Shown one piece after another: positions 38,431 through 49,058 of a stretch of 64,000 nt of DNA. Both the position numbers and the translations under genes were made by a program. Positions within the stretch are counted from its first letter, which is position 1. Each line of letters starts with the position of its first letter. Source of the stretch: Prunella strophiata (lineage: Eukaryota; Chordata; Aves; Passeriformes; Prunellidae); NCBI GenBank assembly GCA_036583965.1, contig JAZBQD010000019.1, positions 2,347,006 through 2,411,005 on the forward strand. Reading direction: 5' to 3'. The notes under the pieces are model-generated. The model saw only the letters and a program-made list of their open reading frames with translations. It made no database searches and had not been told where the DNA came from.

Positions 38431-38531
38431 GGGGACACAGAGGTGCCACTGCAGCAGGGGGACACAGAGGTGCCACTGCAGCAGGGGGACACAGAGGTGC
38501 CATTTGAGCAGGGGGACACAGAGGTGCCATT
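38431..38531. repeat. Minisatellite, 27-bp unit x 4, in FRMD6 3' UTR
   Basis: 'gacacagaggtgcca' recurs at 38434, 38461, 38488 and 38515. The last two copies carry 'tttgagcag' or 'ttt' in place of 'ctgcagcag'. Confidence 0.92.
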
Positions 38532-38819
38532 TATTCCCAGTTTTCCTGCAGGTGGCCAGGGGTGCCCTCCTGCCCTTGGGGCTGTTCCCCCTGCAATAAG
38601 GAGCTGTCTGTCTGCACAAAATAATCCTTTCTGTGAAAGGATCTTCCCATCAGGGTGATGGGAGAGCCCAGTGACTGTGTTGCAAAAGGAGCAGAAAAAA
38701 GAAAAAAAGAAAAAAAAAAAAAAAAAAAAAAGGAAAATCAAGTGAAAATCCCCGGAGCGAAATTCTTTTGTACCAATGAAGTTTGTTGTGTGCCTTTTGC
38801 AGTACAGCTGGACAGTGAC

Positions 38820-38825
38820 AATAAA
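38820..38825 (+). terminator. Probable FRMD6 polyadenylation signal
   Basis: AATAAA within 'agtgacaataaagtgacag', followed within 30 bp by a GT/T-rich segment ('gttgtttgcatcactttg'). It is the first canonical signal in a suitable context after the stop codon. Cleavage would fall near 38840. Confidence 0.6.
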
Positions 38826-38849
38826 GTGACAGTTGTTTGCATCACTTTG

Positions 38850-39734
38850 ACTCTTGGAGGTGTAAAATGCTCCCAGGCTTAAGGGGGAGATGGAGCAGGG
38901 CTGAATTTAAGGATAAGGTTGCATTTATTGTGTTCTCTGCTCTGGTGATCCCAGCTCAGCTTAAGGCAGCTCCTGCCTCAGGCAGGGCAGTGGATGGGCT
39001 GAGCCTTTCAATCCTGATTTTTGGTGGGTTTTGGTGGGTTTTGGTGGTTTTTGTGAAAGTGCCAGCCAGTTCCAACACTCTGGAGTTGGGAAGAGGCACA
39101 GGGGGAGCTCCTGAAATAAGTGGGAGCACAGGGTGTCCCTGGTAGGGATCCTGGTGGGATGCTCAGGGAGTCCCCAACCTCCAGGAGCTGTGGGGGTGAA
39201 GGGGTGAACCCCTCATTGTGGAGCTGGGGGGCAGAGCCTGTCCCAGCCCCCAAACCCCAATCCTGCACTCAGTGTGTGATGAGTGAGCCCATCCTCTGCT
39301 TCCCTTTCATCCTCTTCCTCCTCTGCTCCTCAGGGTAGTGGGGTGGGGATTTGGGAGCAGCTCCCAGGTGAGTTTTCCCCGAGGGAGGAAGCTCCACAGC
39401 TGCAGGATGTGATTCCACACATGCTGAGTTGATGTTTTTGGGGGGTACACGTGGATTCTCCAGTGTCTGATGGAAGGTTTGTGCTGCCTTTCCCCTCCCC
39501 AGCACCCAGGACCACCCTCCCATCTCCCACTAATTAAACTCAGAGCATAATTGGCCAGTTCTTTTCCATGTGATTTTGCCAGGTTTGCTGATCCTGGCAC
39601 CTCCTTCCTCCAGCCAGGGAAAACTGTGGAAAGTACCAACACCCACAACCTTTCCATGTCCTCATTTCCAGTTTGTGGAGCATCTCTTGACCCTCACTGG
39701 ATTTATCCTCTCACTGGGAGAGGGTGTGGAGTGC
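38850..39734. other. Intergenic DNA downstream of FRMD6, nothing recognised
   Basis: No exon or repeat family was recognised. Confidence 0.5.
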
Positions 39735-39985
39735 CAGGACACAGGGAATGGCTTCCACTGCCAGAGATGGATGGGATATTGGGAATTGGGAATTCCTGGC
39801 TGTGAGGGTGGGCAGGCCCTGGCACAGGGTGCCCAGAGCAGCTGAGGCTGCCCCTGGATCCCTGGCAGTGCCCAAGGCCAGGTTGGAGCACCCTGGAATA
39901 GTGGAAAGTGTCCCTGTCCCATGGCAGGGGTGGAATGGGATGGGATTTAAGATCCCTTCCAACCCAAACCATTCTGGGATTCCAT
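39735..39985 (+). mobile_element. CR1 LINE 3' fragment followed by (GAT)n
   Basis: Plus-strand CR1 with 'gccaggacacagggaatggc', 'gggatattgggaattgggaa', 'ctgcccctggatccctggca' and the tail 'accattctgggattccatg'. The tail runs directly into a GAT/ATG triplet run at 39983-40009. Confidence 0.88.
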
Positions 39986-40009
39986 GATGATGATGATGGT
40001 GATGATGAA

Positions 40010-41220
40010 GAGCCTGTTTGCCATGGGGAAGCAGCCTCAGGGAAGCCTCCAGAGTGGTTTCTCCTGGCACACAGCACTGCCCCGTGGCCCTGGATGCAGC
40101 CACGTCCCATTTTGAGGCTGGGGCCCTGGATCCTGCCTGCCTCTGCCATCCAGCCCTGCTCCCAACCCTGGGCTGGGGAGTGCCCCCACTGCCCCCTCCC
40201 CTGGCACCTTCAGCATCCCCACTGCCAGGAGCATCCAGTGCCTTTTCCACAGGCTCCAGAAATAATTCTATGTTCCAGCAAATTCCCTTTGTCCTCTAAA
40301 AATATCCCTCGGCCCCGGCTGACCATCGGCAGGTCCGGGGCCCTAATTGCTGATTTCTGCTAAAACCCGACATTTTCGGGGCAGGGGGGAGGAGCACGAG
40401 GGAATGAGCCACTTCTGGGAGGGGGACTGCATTGTCTGCTGCTAAGTATAGCCTCCAGATTTCATCCCTGCCCTATAAAACCCCGGCATTTTCCTCAAAC
40501 CAGATGGGGAAGGGTTTGTTGCACCGGCCAGCCCCGTCTGGCGGGGGTGAGGAGGGGAGGGAGCTCTCCCCTCCCCTGGGCTGTGCTCAGAAAAGGCTAA
40601 ATGGGAATGAATTTCATAAATCCCCCTCCCTTTGATGCCTTGACCTCCGTTCCTGCTTCATCTCAGCACGGGGGAGGTCCCCAGGGGAGGGAAAGGTCCT
40701 TGAGTTCCCATCCCGGCCCACGCTGCCCTTTTCCCCGGGATGCTCCCCGCTGCTCCTCGCTGCCATTCCATGGATTGAAACGCTGACAAAAATCCTGCCC
40801 TGGGGCCACCTCTGTGCTCCACTTCCAATTTCTGCAGCTCCCATCACCATTCCGGGGCAGCAGAGGAGTCAGAGGTTTGGGATTTGTAGGGTGACCACGG
40901 GCAAATGCCAGTTTTATGGAGCAAAATGCACGACAAAAAAAAAAAAAAAAGGGAAATGCTGCAGTGGTATCCTGAATTTACTAATTAATTTCTGCCCCCT
41001 GCTTTTTCCTGGCTGTGCCCGGGTGAGTGCCTGGCACTGCATCCTCATTTTATCAGCCCTCCCAAACCAAGCACGGCTGGATGTGCCCATCAGCATCCCC
41101 CCAGTGAGGCACCAGTGACTAATTACCAAAAAATCCCCCGCGTGCTGGTGGCTTTTTAGGGAATTTCTGGCACCCTGAAATCATCACCGGAGGCAGAGTT
41201 TTTAATTAAAAAACCCTGCG
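40010..41220. other. Intergenic DNA, nothing recognised
   Basis: No gene is visible. An A16 run lies near 40936-40951. Confidence 0.5.
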
Positions 41221-41580
41221 CGGGGTCGGGGTCGTCGTGGAGGGCTGGGGGGGCTCTGCCAGCTCCGCGCTGGGTGCCAGGCGGTGCCAGGGCTGCTCCG
41301 GGTGGGTTTTTTGGGCTGCTGGGATGCTGTGCCAGGGCTGAGCTGGTGCAGGGCAGCGGAGGAAATCAGTCAGCGAAGGAAATCAGTCAGCGGGGGTTGC
41401 TGTGGAAACCGGAGGGGAAGCCGGGCGGTGGCAGCTCTGCGGAGCCCGGCCAGGCAGGGTGACAGCGGCCCCGTGTCCCCGCTGCGGCCCCGCAGGGGTC
41501 CCGCTGTCCCCTTTTTGGGATGTTCCCAAAAGGAGCCGCGCCCCGCGGGGATGCTGCTGCTGCTGGGGGCGCTGGCGCGG
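41221..41580 (+). other. GC-rich segment with a possible signal-peptide-like start
   Basis: Local CpG density is high. An ATG at 41551 in a GC-rich context ('cgcggggatgctgctgctg') would encode MLLLLGALARLV before the frame enters a low-complexity repeat and then the gap. It could be the first exon of an unassembled gene or chance. Evidence is weak. Confidence 0.25.
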
Positions 41581-41872
41581 CTGGTTTGGGATGTTTGGGG
41601 CTGGTTTGGGCTGTTTGGGGCTGTTTTGGGCTGTTTGGGGCTGTTTGGGGCTGTTTGGGGCTGTTTGGGATGTTTTGGGGCTGTTTGGGGCTGTTTGGGG
41701 CTGTTTTGGGGCTGTTTGGGGCTGTTTGGGGCTGTTTGGGATGTTTTGGGGCTGGTTTGGGGCTGGTTTGGGGCTGGTTTGGGGCTGTTTGGGATGTTTT
41801 GGGGCTGTTTGGGGCTGTTTGGGCTGTTTTGGGGCTGTTTGGGATGTTTTGGGGCTGTTTTGGGGCTCTTTT
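41581..41872. repeat. G-rich short tandem repeat, about 10-bp unit, running into a gap
   Basis: 'ggggctgttt' repeats with variants 'gggatgtttt' and 'ggggctggtt' about 29 times up to the first N. Runs of four G every 10 bp make the + strand able to form G-quadruplexes, which fits the assembly break here. Confidence 0.93.
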
Positions 41873-42372
41873 NNNNNNNNNNNNNNNNNNNNNNNNNNNN
41901 NNNNNNNNNNNNNNNNNNNNNNNNNNNNNNNNNNNNNNNNNNNNNNNNNNNNNNNNNNNNNNNNNNNNNNNNNNNNNNNNNNNNNNNNNNNNNNNNNNNN
42001 NNNNNNNNNNNNNNNNNNNNNNNNNNNNNNNNNNNNNNNNNNNNNNNNNNNNNNNNNNNNNNNNNNNNNNNNNNNNNNNNNNNNNNNNNNNNNNNNNNNN
42101 NNNNNNNNNNNNNNNNNNNNNNNNNNNNNNNNNNNNNNNNNNNNNNNNNNNNNNNNNNNNNNNNNNNNNNNNNNNNNNNNNNNNNNNNNNNNNNNNNNNN
42201 NNNNNNNNNNNNNNNNNNNNNNNNNNNNNNNNNNNNNNNNNNNNNNNNNNNNNNNNNNNNNNNNNNNNNNNNNNNNNNNNNNNNNNNNNNNNNNNNNNNN
42301 NNNNNNNNNNNNNNNNNNNNNNNNNNNNNNNNNNNNNNNNNNNNNNNNNNNNNNNNNNNNNNNNNNNNNNNN
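41873..42372. other. Assembly gap (500 N)
   Basis: Placeholder gap at the end of the G-rich repeat. The true length is unknown. Confidence 0.95.
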
Positions 42373-43880
42373 CCTGGTTTCAGCACAGAAGGGGGAATAA
42401 AAAACACAAAAGCCCAGCCAATTTTCCGTATGTTGCAGAAAAAAAAAATCCCATCAGAGACAACTGTAGTGGAGGACGCCTGAAGCCCCAGAAGGGTATT
42501 TAAGGCTCCATTAGCGGCCAGGAAAATGAGGCTCCAGAAGAAGCCAAACCCTTCTGAGCTGTGACATGGAAAGCCAGAAGAGGGGAGGCTGGAAAAGCCT
42601 TGGAAGCACCCCCACGGGGGTGCCTGCTGCTCAGAAAAGGTGCTCTGGGTGGGCAGAGGGAAGCTGCTGGAGTGACCAGGGCAGGATTCAGCCTCAGCTG
42701 GAGTTGTGGGGCACAGAGCGGGCTGACGTGCCAGGGTGCCACCCGCCTCTGGAATGAAACAAGGGTGGCTCTGAGCAGCTGGTTCCTTGTGCTGCACCAC
42801 CAATGGGAGCAGGGCAGAGAGCTCCTGGGATGTGTTTCTCCTGGCCCAGCTGTCTGAGGTGGCCGGGATGGCTCCAACTGTCCCCTCAATCCCCCTTTGG
42901 TGTGAGCAGGGGAGCCGAGCTGGGGACTGTGCTCAGCCACATCAGTGAAGAGGCCTTGAGCCTGTGAGAGAAAGAAAGCAAGGGTTTTTGGGTTTTTGGG
43001 TTTTTTTTTTCTTTCAAAAGGCAGTGGCCCCTCGAGGTGGAGGTTTGCTGTCACCAAAACCACAAGCACCCGGCCCCGAGGCTGCTGTGCCCCAAGTTTC
43101 CTTACAGAGTGCGTGTTACAAAAGGAGTGGTTTAAAATAACAGCCAAGTGGCTGCAACCTGCTTGTCCCTGCTGGAGCCATCCCTGCTGCGTTTTCACTG
43201 AGGTGCACGGGGCAAATTAAAGATAAAGGTTTTACAGCTCTTGGGGCGGCAGCCCCAGGGCCACAGGAGGGAAAGGATTTTTTTATTCTGAAGAGTTACT
43301 GTGAAGCACCAACTGCTTAATAAAGGCAGCTTGAGTTGAGGGAGCTGGTGTCCTGAAGGTGCAGGGAGCATCTGAGGCCATGGGAATGGAAGCATGGGGG
43401 ATTTCCCAGCCCTGATTAGTGGAAGGTGTCCCTGCCCATGGGCCTGCACCCCTGGGGACCCTGGTGTGACATGTAGGGCAGGGGGACAATGGGGACATGC
43501 ACGGGGCAGGGAGTTCTCCAGGGTTCCTCTGGAGATGTGGAAATTCTCCTGACAGCTGGGCCTCATGTGGGAATCTGGGCCTCAGGGGGTTTGGGGGTTC
43601 TGGAGCCAGCACCAGCTTGGCTTGGCCCTGGGGCTCTGAGGCCAGACTGGAGCTGAGCCAGAGCTCCACCGGGGGTCTCTGACCGTGGAGAGGCTCCTGG
43701 AGGGGCAACGGGACCAGGAAGTGACCTCAGGGAGCCACCCGGGGCTCCGGGAGCGTGCCGGGATTGGCCGTGAAAGCAGCCCAGCCCGGCCACCGAGAGC
43801 ACGGCCCCGGCCCGCAGGAGGTGACCGTGCCGGGGGTGGGTGAGAGCTGCACCGGCCTGGCACGGAGGGAGACTAATGGC
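42373..43880. other. Intergenic DNA, nothing recognised
   Basis: No exon or repeat family was recognised. GC content rises toward the 3' end. Confidence 0.5.
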
Positions 43881-44460
43881 CCGTGCCCCGGGGTCCTGGA
43901 CCAGGCCACCGGGGCTCCTGGACCGGCACCGGGGCCTCTCGGACCGGCACCGGGCTCCTGAACCGGCCACCGGGCTCCAGGACTACACTGGGGCTCTCCA
44001 GACCGGCACCGGGCCCCTGGACCGGCACCGGGGCTTCTCAGATCGGCACCGGGCTCCTGGACCGGCACCGGGCTAGGGACCGGCACCGGGCCCGGACGAG
44101 ACCGGGTGCTGATCGTGTGTGAGAGACGCACCTGGTCGGGCAGCGTGGGCTGGGGGCGTGCCGGAAGCCGCGGGAGGGGTCAACAGGGGAATGTCCCAGA
44201 GATACCGGGCCGGGGCTGGGTCAACCGGGACCGTCCAGCGACCCGGGCCGGGGCTGGGTCACACCGGGGACTGTCCCAGCGACCCCGGGACCGCCGCAGC
44301 ACTCCCGGCACAGCACTGGGGCTCTCGGACCGCACAGGGACTGGCCGTTTTTGTCCGGCTCTCACAACGGGACCGGGCTCTCAGACCAGAACCGGGACCT
44401 TCAGACCGGTACCGGGGACTGGCCATGTCTTGGGGGTCTAAGAGCGGTTACCGGGGGACT
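43881..44460. repeat. GC-rich degenerate minisatellite (ACCGGCACCGGG type)
   Basis: 'gaccggcaccgggctcctg' and close variants recur with a 19-29 bp spacing at 43915-44100. Looser 'accgggact' variants continue to about 44460. It lies directly upstream of the prostanoid-receptor-like segment and contributes to a CpG-rich block from about 43.9 to 45.7 kb. Confidence 0.8.
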
Positions 44461-44930
44461 CTCGAGTCCGTCCAAGGGTCGGTCCGTGCGCGTTCCCCAC
44501 CTACGCTCCGGTCCATCCCTGGGAGCGCGGAGTTGGGAGGGCAGGGGAAGGGAAAAGGGGGCGGGAAGGGGACTGGTAAAGAGGGGGGAAAGGGGAAGCG
44601 GTAAGGAGGGACAAGGGAGGAGGTGGTACAGGGGACACAGCGGGATGGTACGGACAGGGACCCGGGGCGGACCGGGGGAACGGGAGGGAAAGGGGGAACA
44701 GGGGAGGTACGGGGGGACGGGACGGGGTTAATGAGGACGGGCGTAAGGGGGGGGGGGCCAGGGGCGGTGCGGGGGCGGCGGGAGGGGAGTGCACGGCGGG
44801 GCGGGCGGTTGCCGGGACTGGCGGTGCAGGGGCGGCGGGAGGCGAAGTCGGGAGGGCGGCGGCGGCGGCGAAGGGATGAACGGGACGGCTCGGGCGTTGG
44901 GAGCGACGGGGAAGCGCTGCCGGCCGGGCT
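44461..44930. other. GC-rich (CpG) segment before the receptor relic
   Basis: G-rich on + ('ggaaaagggggcgggaagg' type) and CpG-dense. It could be the promoter/leader of the receptor gene. No protein homology was recognised. Confidence 0.4.
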
Positions 44931-44939
44931 CGCCCGCTG

Positions 44940-45731
44940 TCAGCGCCCTGATGTTCGGCCGGGCTCATGAGGCAACCTCCTGGCGCTGGGGCTGCTCCTG
45001 CGCGGCCGCCCGCGGCACCGGCAGCGCCGCCCGCGCGTTCCCACGTCCTGGTGCTGGCGCTGGTGGTCACCGACCTGCTGGCACCTGCTCCGTCAGCCCC
45101 TTGGTGCTCGCCTCCCCTACCACCGACCGTTGCAACCTCACCCTGACCAGCCCTGGCCCGCGGGGGGCACATCTGCCTCTCTACTTCGCTTCGCCATGAG
45201 CTTCTTGGCCTCGCACCAATCTCATCCTCTTCACATGCGCTGGAGCGCTGCCTGGCCCTGGGGCGACCGTACTTCTACGAAGCGCTTCCTGAGCCCCCGC
45301 ACGGGCTTGGTGGCCCTGCCGGCCATCTACCAACACCTCTCGGCTCCGGCCGCCTTCTTTCGCTGCCGCTTCTGGGCTTCGGCGCTACGGCAGTACTGCC
45401 CCGTCCACCTGGTGCTTCATCCGATGCACCTGGAGCCTCGCGCCCGAGCCGTCGGGCATCTGAACGTCACCTTCTCGCTGCTCTATCGCCCGCTGCTCCT
45501 CTTCCTCATCCTGGCCGTGCTGCCTGTTCAACCCTGAGCCGTGATGGCGAACCTTGCCCGCATGCACCGCCGCGTGCACAGGACGGCGCCGGGTGGCCGC
45601 CCCCCGAGCAATTCCCCCGGGCGGGCTCCGGCTGCGGCCCGCCGCCTGTTCTCCATGTCCGAGGAATCGACCACCTCCTGCTTGCTCTCCATCATTGACC
45701 ATCCCTTCGTCATTGCTCCCCTGCCCTTCAG
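44940..45731 (+). pseudogene. Frame-broken prostanoid receptor (DP/EP2/IP type), first coding exon
   Basis: Pieces of a Gs-type prostanoid GPCR appear in the right order but in changing frames: SALMF (44945), NLLALGLLLR (44974), HVLVLALVVTDLL (45042), GTCSVSPLVLAS (45080), FAMSFLAS (45190), ALERCLALGRPYFYEAL (45237), GLVALPAIY (about 45304), SLPLLGFG (45360), QYCP (45391), TWCFI (45407), LLYRPLLLFLILAVLP (about 45478), ANLARMHRRVHR (45544), then an IDH-like segment near 45690. TM1 to TM6 are covered. At least eight +1/-1 changes are needed. The segment ends at CAG|GTGATG (GT at 45732), at the position of the intron that prostanoid receptor genes share at the end of TM6. The second exon (TM7 and tail) was not found. 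ERCLAL is IP-like, TWCFI and MHRR are DP/EP2-like, so the subtype is unresolved. It is either a pseudogene or a real gene with uncorrected indels. Confidence 0.72.
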
Positions 45732-45989
45732 GTGATGCCCGCTGGCTGTCGGCCTCTCCCCGGCAGCCGCGTTTCTCTTCTGGTTTTTGTAAAGATTGCT
45801 CCCTGGCTCTGCTGGGCAGACCTCGAGGGTGAGGTTAAAGTTTGGAGAGGTTTCACTCAAGGCTGTGAGCTTTGGCATTTTGGAGCATCACCTGGGGAGT
45901 GGGGGGACACTCCCTGTGTCCCAGTGCCCAGAGGAGGATGGGGGGACAGGAGATGATGGGGGGGTTGACTGAGGATGGGGTAGGGCAGG
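45732..45989. other. Region after the receptor relic, nothing recognised
   Basis: No TM7 exon (NPxxY/DPWxF-like motif) was found here or in the next several kilobases. Confidence 0.5.
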
Positions 45990-46375
45990 AGAATGGGGTG
46001 GCAGGAGGATGGGGTGGCAGGAGGATGGGGTGGCAGGAGGATGGGGTGGCAGGAGGATGGGGTGGCAGGAGGATGGGGTGGCAGGAGGATGGGGTGGCAG
46101 GAGGATGGGGTGGCAGGAGGATGGGGTGGCAGGAGGATGGGGTGGCAGGAGGATGGGGTGGCAGGAGGATGGGGTGGCAGGAGGATGGGGTGGCAGGAGG
46201 ATGGGGTGGCAGGAGGATGGGGTGGCAGGAGGATGGGGTGGCAGGAGGATGGGGTGGCAGGAGGATGGGGTGGCAGGAGGATGGGGTGGCAGGAGGATGG
46301 GGTGGCAGGAGGATGGGGTGGCAGGAGGATGATCTGACATGAGGATGGGGTGGCAGGAGGATGGGGTGGCAGGAG
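45990..46375. repeat. Minisatellite, 16-bp unit, about 22 copies
   Basis: 'ggggtggcaggaggat' repeats essentially without change from about 45998 to 46330, then with a few variants to 46375. G-rich on + with potential quadruplex runs. Open in several frames on both strands but not coding. Confidence 0.96.
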
Positions 46376-47807
46376 AATGATGTGTCAGGAGCAGAGGGCT
46401 CTCCAACCCCACAGAGGCGTCCAAGGCCAGGCTTTGTGGCTCAGGCAGGGACAGCTGGGTTCCCCTGGACCAGACAGCATCACACTGCAGTTCCCAGGAT
46501 CCAGGAGCTCATGGTGGAGGTGTGAGGGATGGCAAACAACCAACTGCACTTCTAGAGAGGGGATGAGGAGCTGCCCTGGGCCTGGAGGCAGTGGATATCC
46601 GTGCCTGAGTTATCCCGATTTCTTTTCTGTGTGAGGGGAGCTGGAGAATGGTGGAGCTGTGGGCCACCGCTGTTAAGCAGAGGGTTCTGTTCTGCTCCTC
46701 TGCAGCAGCACCGAGGTGCTGGCAACGGGATGTGAGAGATTTTTCTGGGAACAGAGATCGGCACAGCAGCCCGAGCACACGTGGGCCATCCCAAGGGAAC
46801 AGCCCCCCATGCCATGCCCCATCCATGCACGAGGACTTCCAGCAGAAATCTGGAATCAAAACAGCAAGTGAAAAAGTGGAGAGAGCGAGTGCCCTGACCC
46901 TGTCTGGCCTCTCCCCTCCCAAGGGCCACTTTTCATCCATCCAAGTGCTTTTCCACCAGGAGCATGGATGGCTCAGAGCCTGGGTGTTTGCCAGGTCACT
47001 TTGGTCCCTTTAGGAGTGACCCCACCAAGGCTGGGAGCACAGCCAGTGCTAATTTCAATACTCTTGTCTTAAATTAGACTCTACCTTCCCTTCATCCTCC
47101 CTTACTTTTCCTAAGAAAGGAAATAACCACAGGATATGGCCGAGCCAGGGTTTTTCGGAAAAAGGAAAATTCCCATATTCTCGTGATCCTCCCAGGAGCC
47201 TCACACCCCCCGAGAGACTCCAGCTCCTGCCCATGATCCACATTGATGACAGCTCTTCCCGTGTCCCAAAAAGCCCCGGGCGGCTTCTGTGGCCAGCAGG
47301 AAGCATAAAACCCCTCGGTGGGCAGGCAGAGGGGCTGGAAAGCAGCCCTGGCCGGGATCCCATGGCCCGTGGTGGCAGATATGGCCTTATCCAGAGGCAG
47401 CTTCCCTTTTCCCAGCACCCAGCTCCCACGTGGGGCTGTGCTCTGGCAAGCGGCTCAAACACAGCTCCTCCTCGGGGTGACACTTTCCCTCCTGTCCCCG
47501 GCTGCCCACAGCAGGAGCCCAGGCACACAAACCCTTCATGCCGGGAATTCCTTCCAAAAACACGCCAGAGCTTGGAAACGCTGCAGCAGCCACCAGGGAT
47601 TGCCAGCCCTGGGTGGTACCCGCGGGCCCAGGCGGCAGGGATGCTGCTGCTGCTGCTGCCCAGCCCCATGCGAGCATCTCCGCGAGCCCTGAGCGAGGGT
47701 GGCGGGTGACCCGGGTGAGTAAGGGGCGCTGAGTCACCTTCCAGGAGCCCTGGGCGAGGGCTGGCATTAGTCCGGCGGCGCATGACTGACCGTCGAGCTC
47801 CAGCCCC
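46376..47807. other. Intergenic DNA, nothing recognised
   Basis: No gene or repeat family is recognised. A (CTG)6 run lies at about 47643-47660. Confidence 0.5.
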
Positions 47808-48180
47808 GCTCATCCTCTCCTCTCCTCTCCTCTCCTCTCCTCTCCTCTCCTCTCCTCTCCTCTCCTCTCTCTCCTCTCCTCTCCTCTCCCCTCCTCTCCT
47901 CTCCTTCTCCTCTCCTCTCCTTCTCCTCTCCTCTCCTCTCCTCTCCTCTCCTCTCCTCTCCTCTCCTCTCCTCTCCTCTCCTCTCCTCCTCCTCTCCTCT
48001 CCTCTCCTCTCCTCTCCTCATCCTCTCCTCTCCTCTTCCTCTCCTCTCCTCTCCTCTCCTCTCCTCTCCTCATCCTCTCCTCTCCTCTTCCTCTCCTCTC
48101 CTCTCCGCTCCTCTCCTCTCCTCTCCTCTCCTCTCCTCTCCTCGTCCTCTCCTCTCCTCTTCCTCTCCTCCCTCGTCCTC
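47808..48180. repeat. (CTCCT)n pentanucleotide microsatellite, about 370 bp
   Basis: Nearly continuous TCTCC/CTCCT pentamers with occasional TTCC or ATCC variants. Strictly polypyrimidine on +. Flanked 3' by a short CpG-rich segment (48178-48260). Confidence 0.96.
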
Positions 48181-48349
48181 CGCCGCGCCGCGCCTCGCCT
48201 CCCGGGGGGGAAGGGGGCCGCGGAACCGAGCAGAGCACGGGGGCGGGGCGGGCAGGTAAAGGCATGCAACCCGGGGAGGCAGCAAAGTGCGGGAACAAGG
48301 CCAATCCCCCAAAAGACCCAGATCTTGGAGCAGTTCCTGGGAATGATTT

Positions 48350-48792
48350 CTCCCTGTGAGTTTCCCCCTGGCTGAGGGAGGTGATTGTGAGACCCCACTG
48401 CAGGGCTGTGCCCAGCCCCGGGGTCCTTCCAGCACAGCAAAGACCTGGAGCTGGTGGAGCAAGTCCAGGGGAGGCACCAAGTTGATTAAAGGGATGGAGC
48501 AGCTCTGCTGGGAGAATTGGGATTGTTCACCCTGGAAAAGAGAAGGATTTGGGGTCACCTAATTATGACCTTCCAGTACTTGAAAAGAACTGTAGGAAAG
48601 ATGGAGAGAGACTCTTTACAGGGGCCTGGAGTGACAGGACAAGGGAGAAATGGATTCAAACTGACAGAGGGGAGGTTTAGATGGGATATTGGGGAAAAAT
48701 TCTTTACTGTGAGGGTGGTGAGGCACTGGTACAGAGAAGCTGTGGCTGGAAGGGTTCCAGACCAGGTTGGATGCACCTCCTCCAAGCAGCAC
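48350..48792 (+). mobile_element. CR1 LINE 3' fragment, about 440 bp
   Basis: Extends well into the CR1 body: 'cacagcaaagacctggagct', 'gggatggagcagctctgctg', 'accctggaaaagagaaggat', 'ttatgaccttccagtacttg', 'gaaagatggagagagactct', 'acaggacaagggagaaatgg', 'attctttactgtgagggtgg'. It ends without a tail and is followed directly by a second copy. Confidence 0.9.
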
Positions 48793-48804
48793 TGACAGAA
48801 CCAG

Positions 48805-49058
48805 AGCACACAGCCTCAAGCTGTGCCAAGGGAAATACAGATTGGATATTAGGAAAAAAGTTTTTTACAGAAATGGTGATAAAGTTCTGGAATGGCTGCC
48901 CAGGGAGGTGGTGGAGTCACCATCCCTGGGTGTGTTTAACAAAGCCTGGATGTGGCACTGGGTGCCAGGGTTTAGTTGAGCTGTTGGGGCTGGGTTGGAC
49001 TCCATGATCTTGAAGGTCTCTCCCAACCCAGTGGTTCTGGGATTCTGGGATTCTATGA
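48805..49058 (+). mobile_element. CR1 LINE 3' fragment with intact tail, seed of the adjacent array
   Basis: Second-subtype CR1: 'gccaagggaaatacagattg', 'atattaggaaaaaagttttt', 'gcccagggaggtggtggagt', 'ggttggactccatgatcttg', 'aaggtctctcccaacccagt'. It ends in 'ggttctgggattctgggatt' and 'ctatgattctgtg', which is the CR1 terminal repeat. The 3.3-kb array continues from this tail with no break. Confidence 0.92.

Larger units (their letters stand above)
36527..38845 (+). other. FRMD6 3' UTR
   Basis: Begins after the TGA at 36524-36526 and probably ends just after the signal at 38820. No further exon is seen. It contains a T21 run (37065-37085) followed by an A40 run (37105-37144), other A-runs, and a 27-bp minisatellite. 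The length, about 2.3 kb, suits the long 3' UTR of this gene. Confidence 0.65.
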
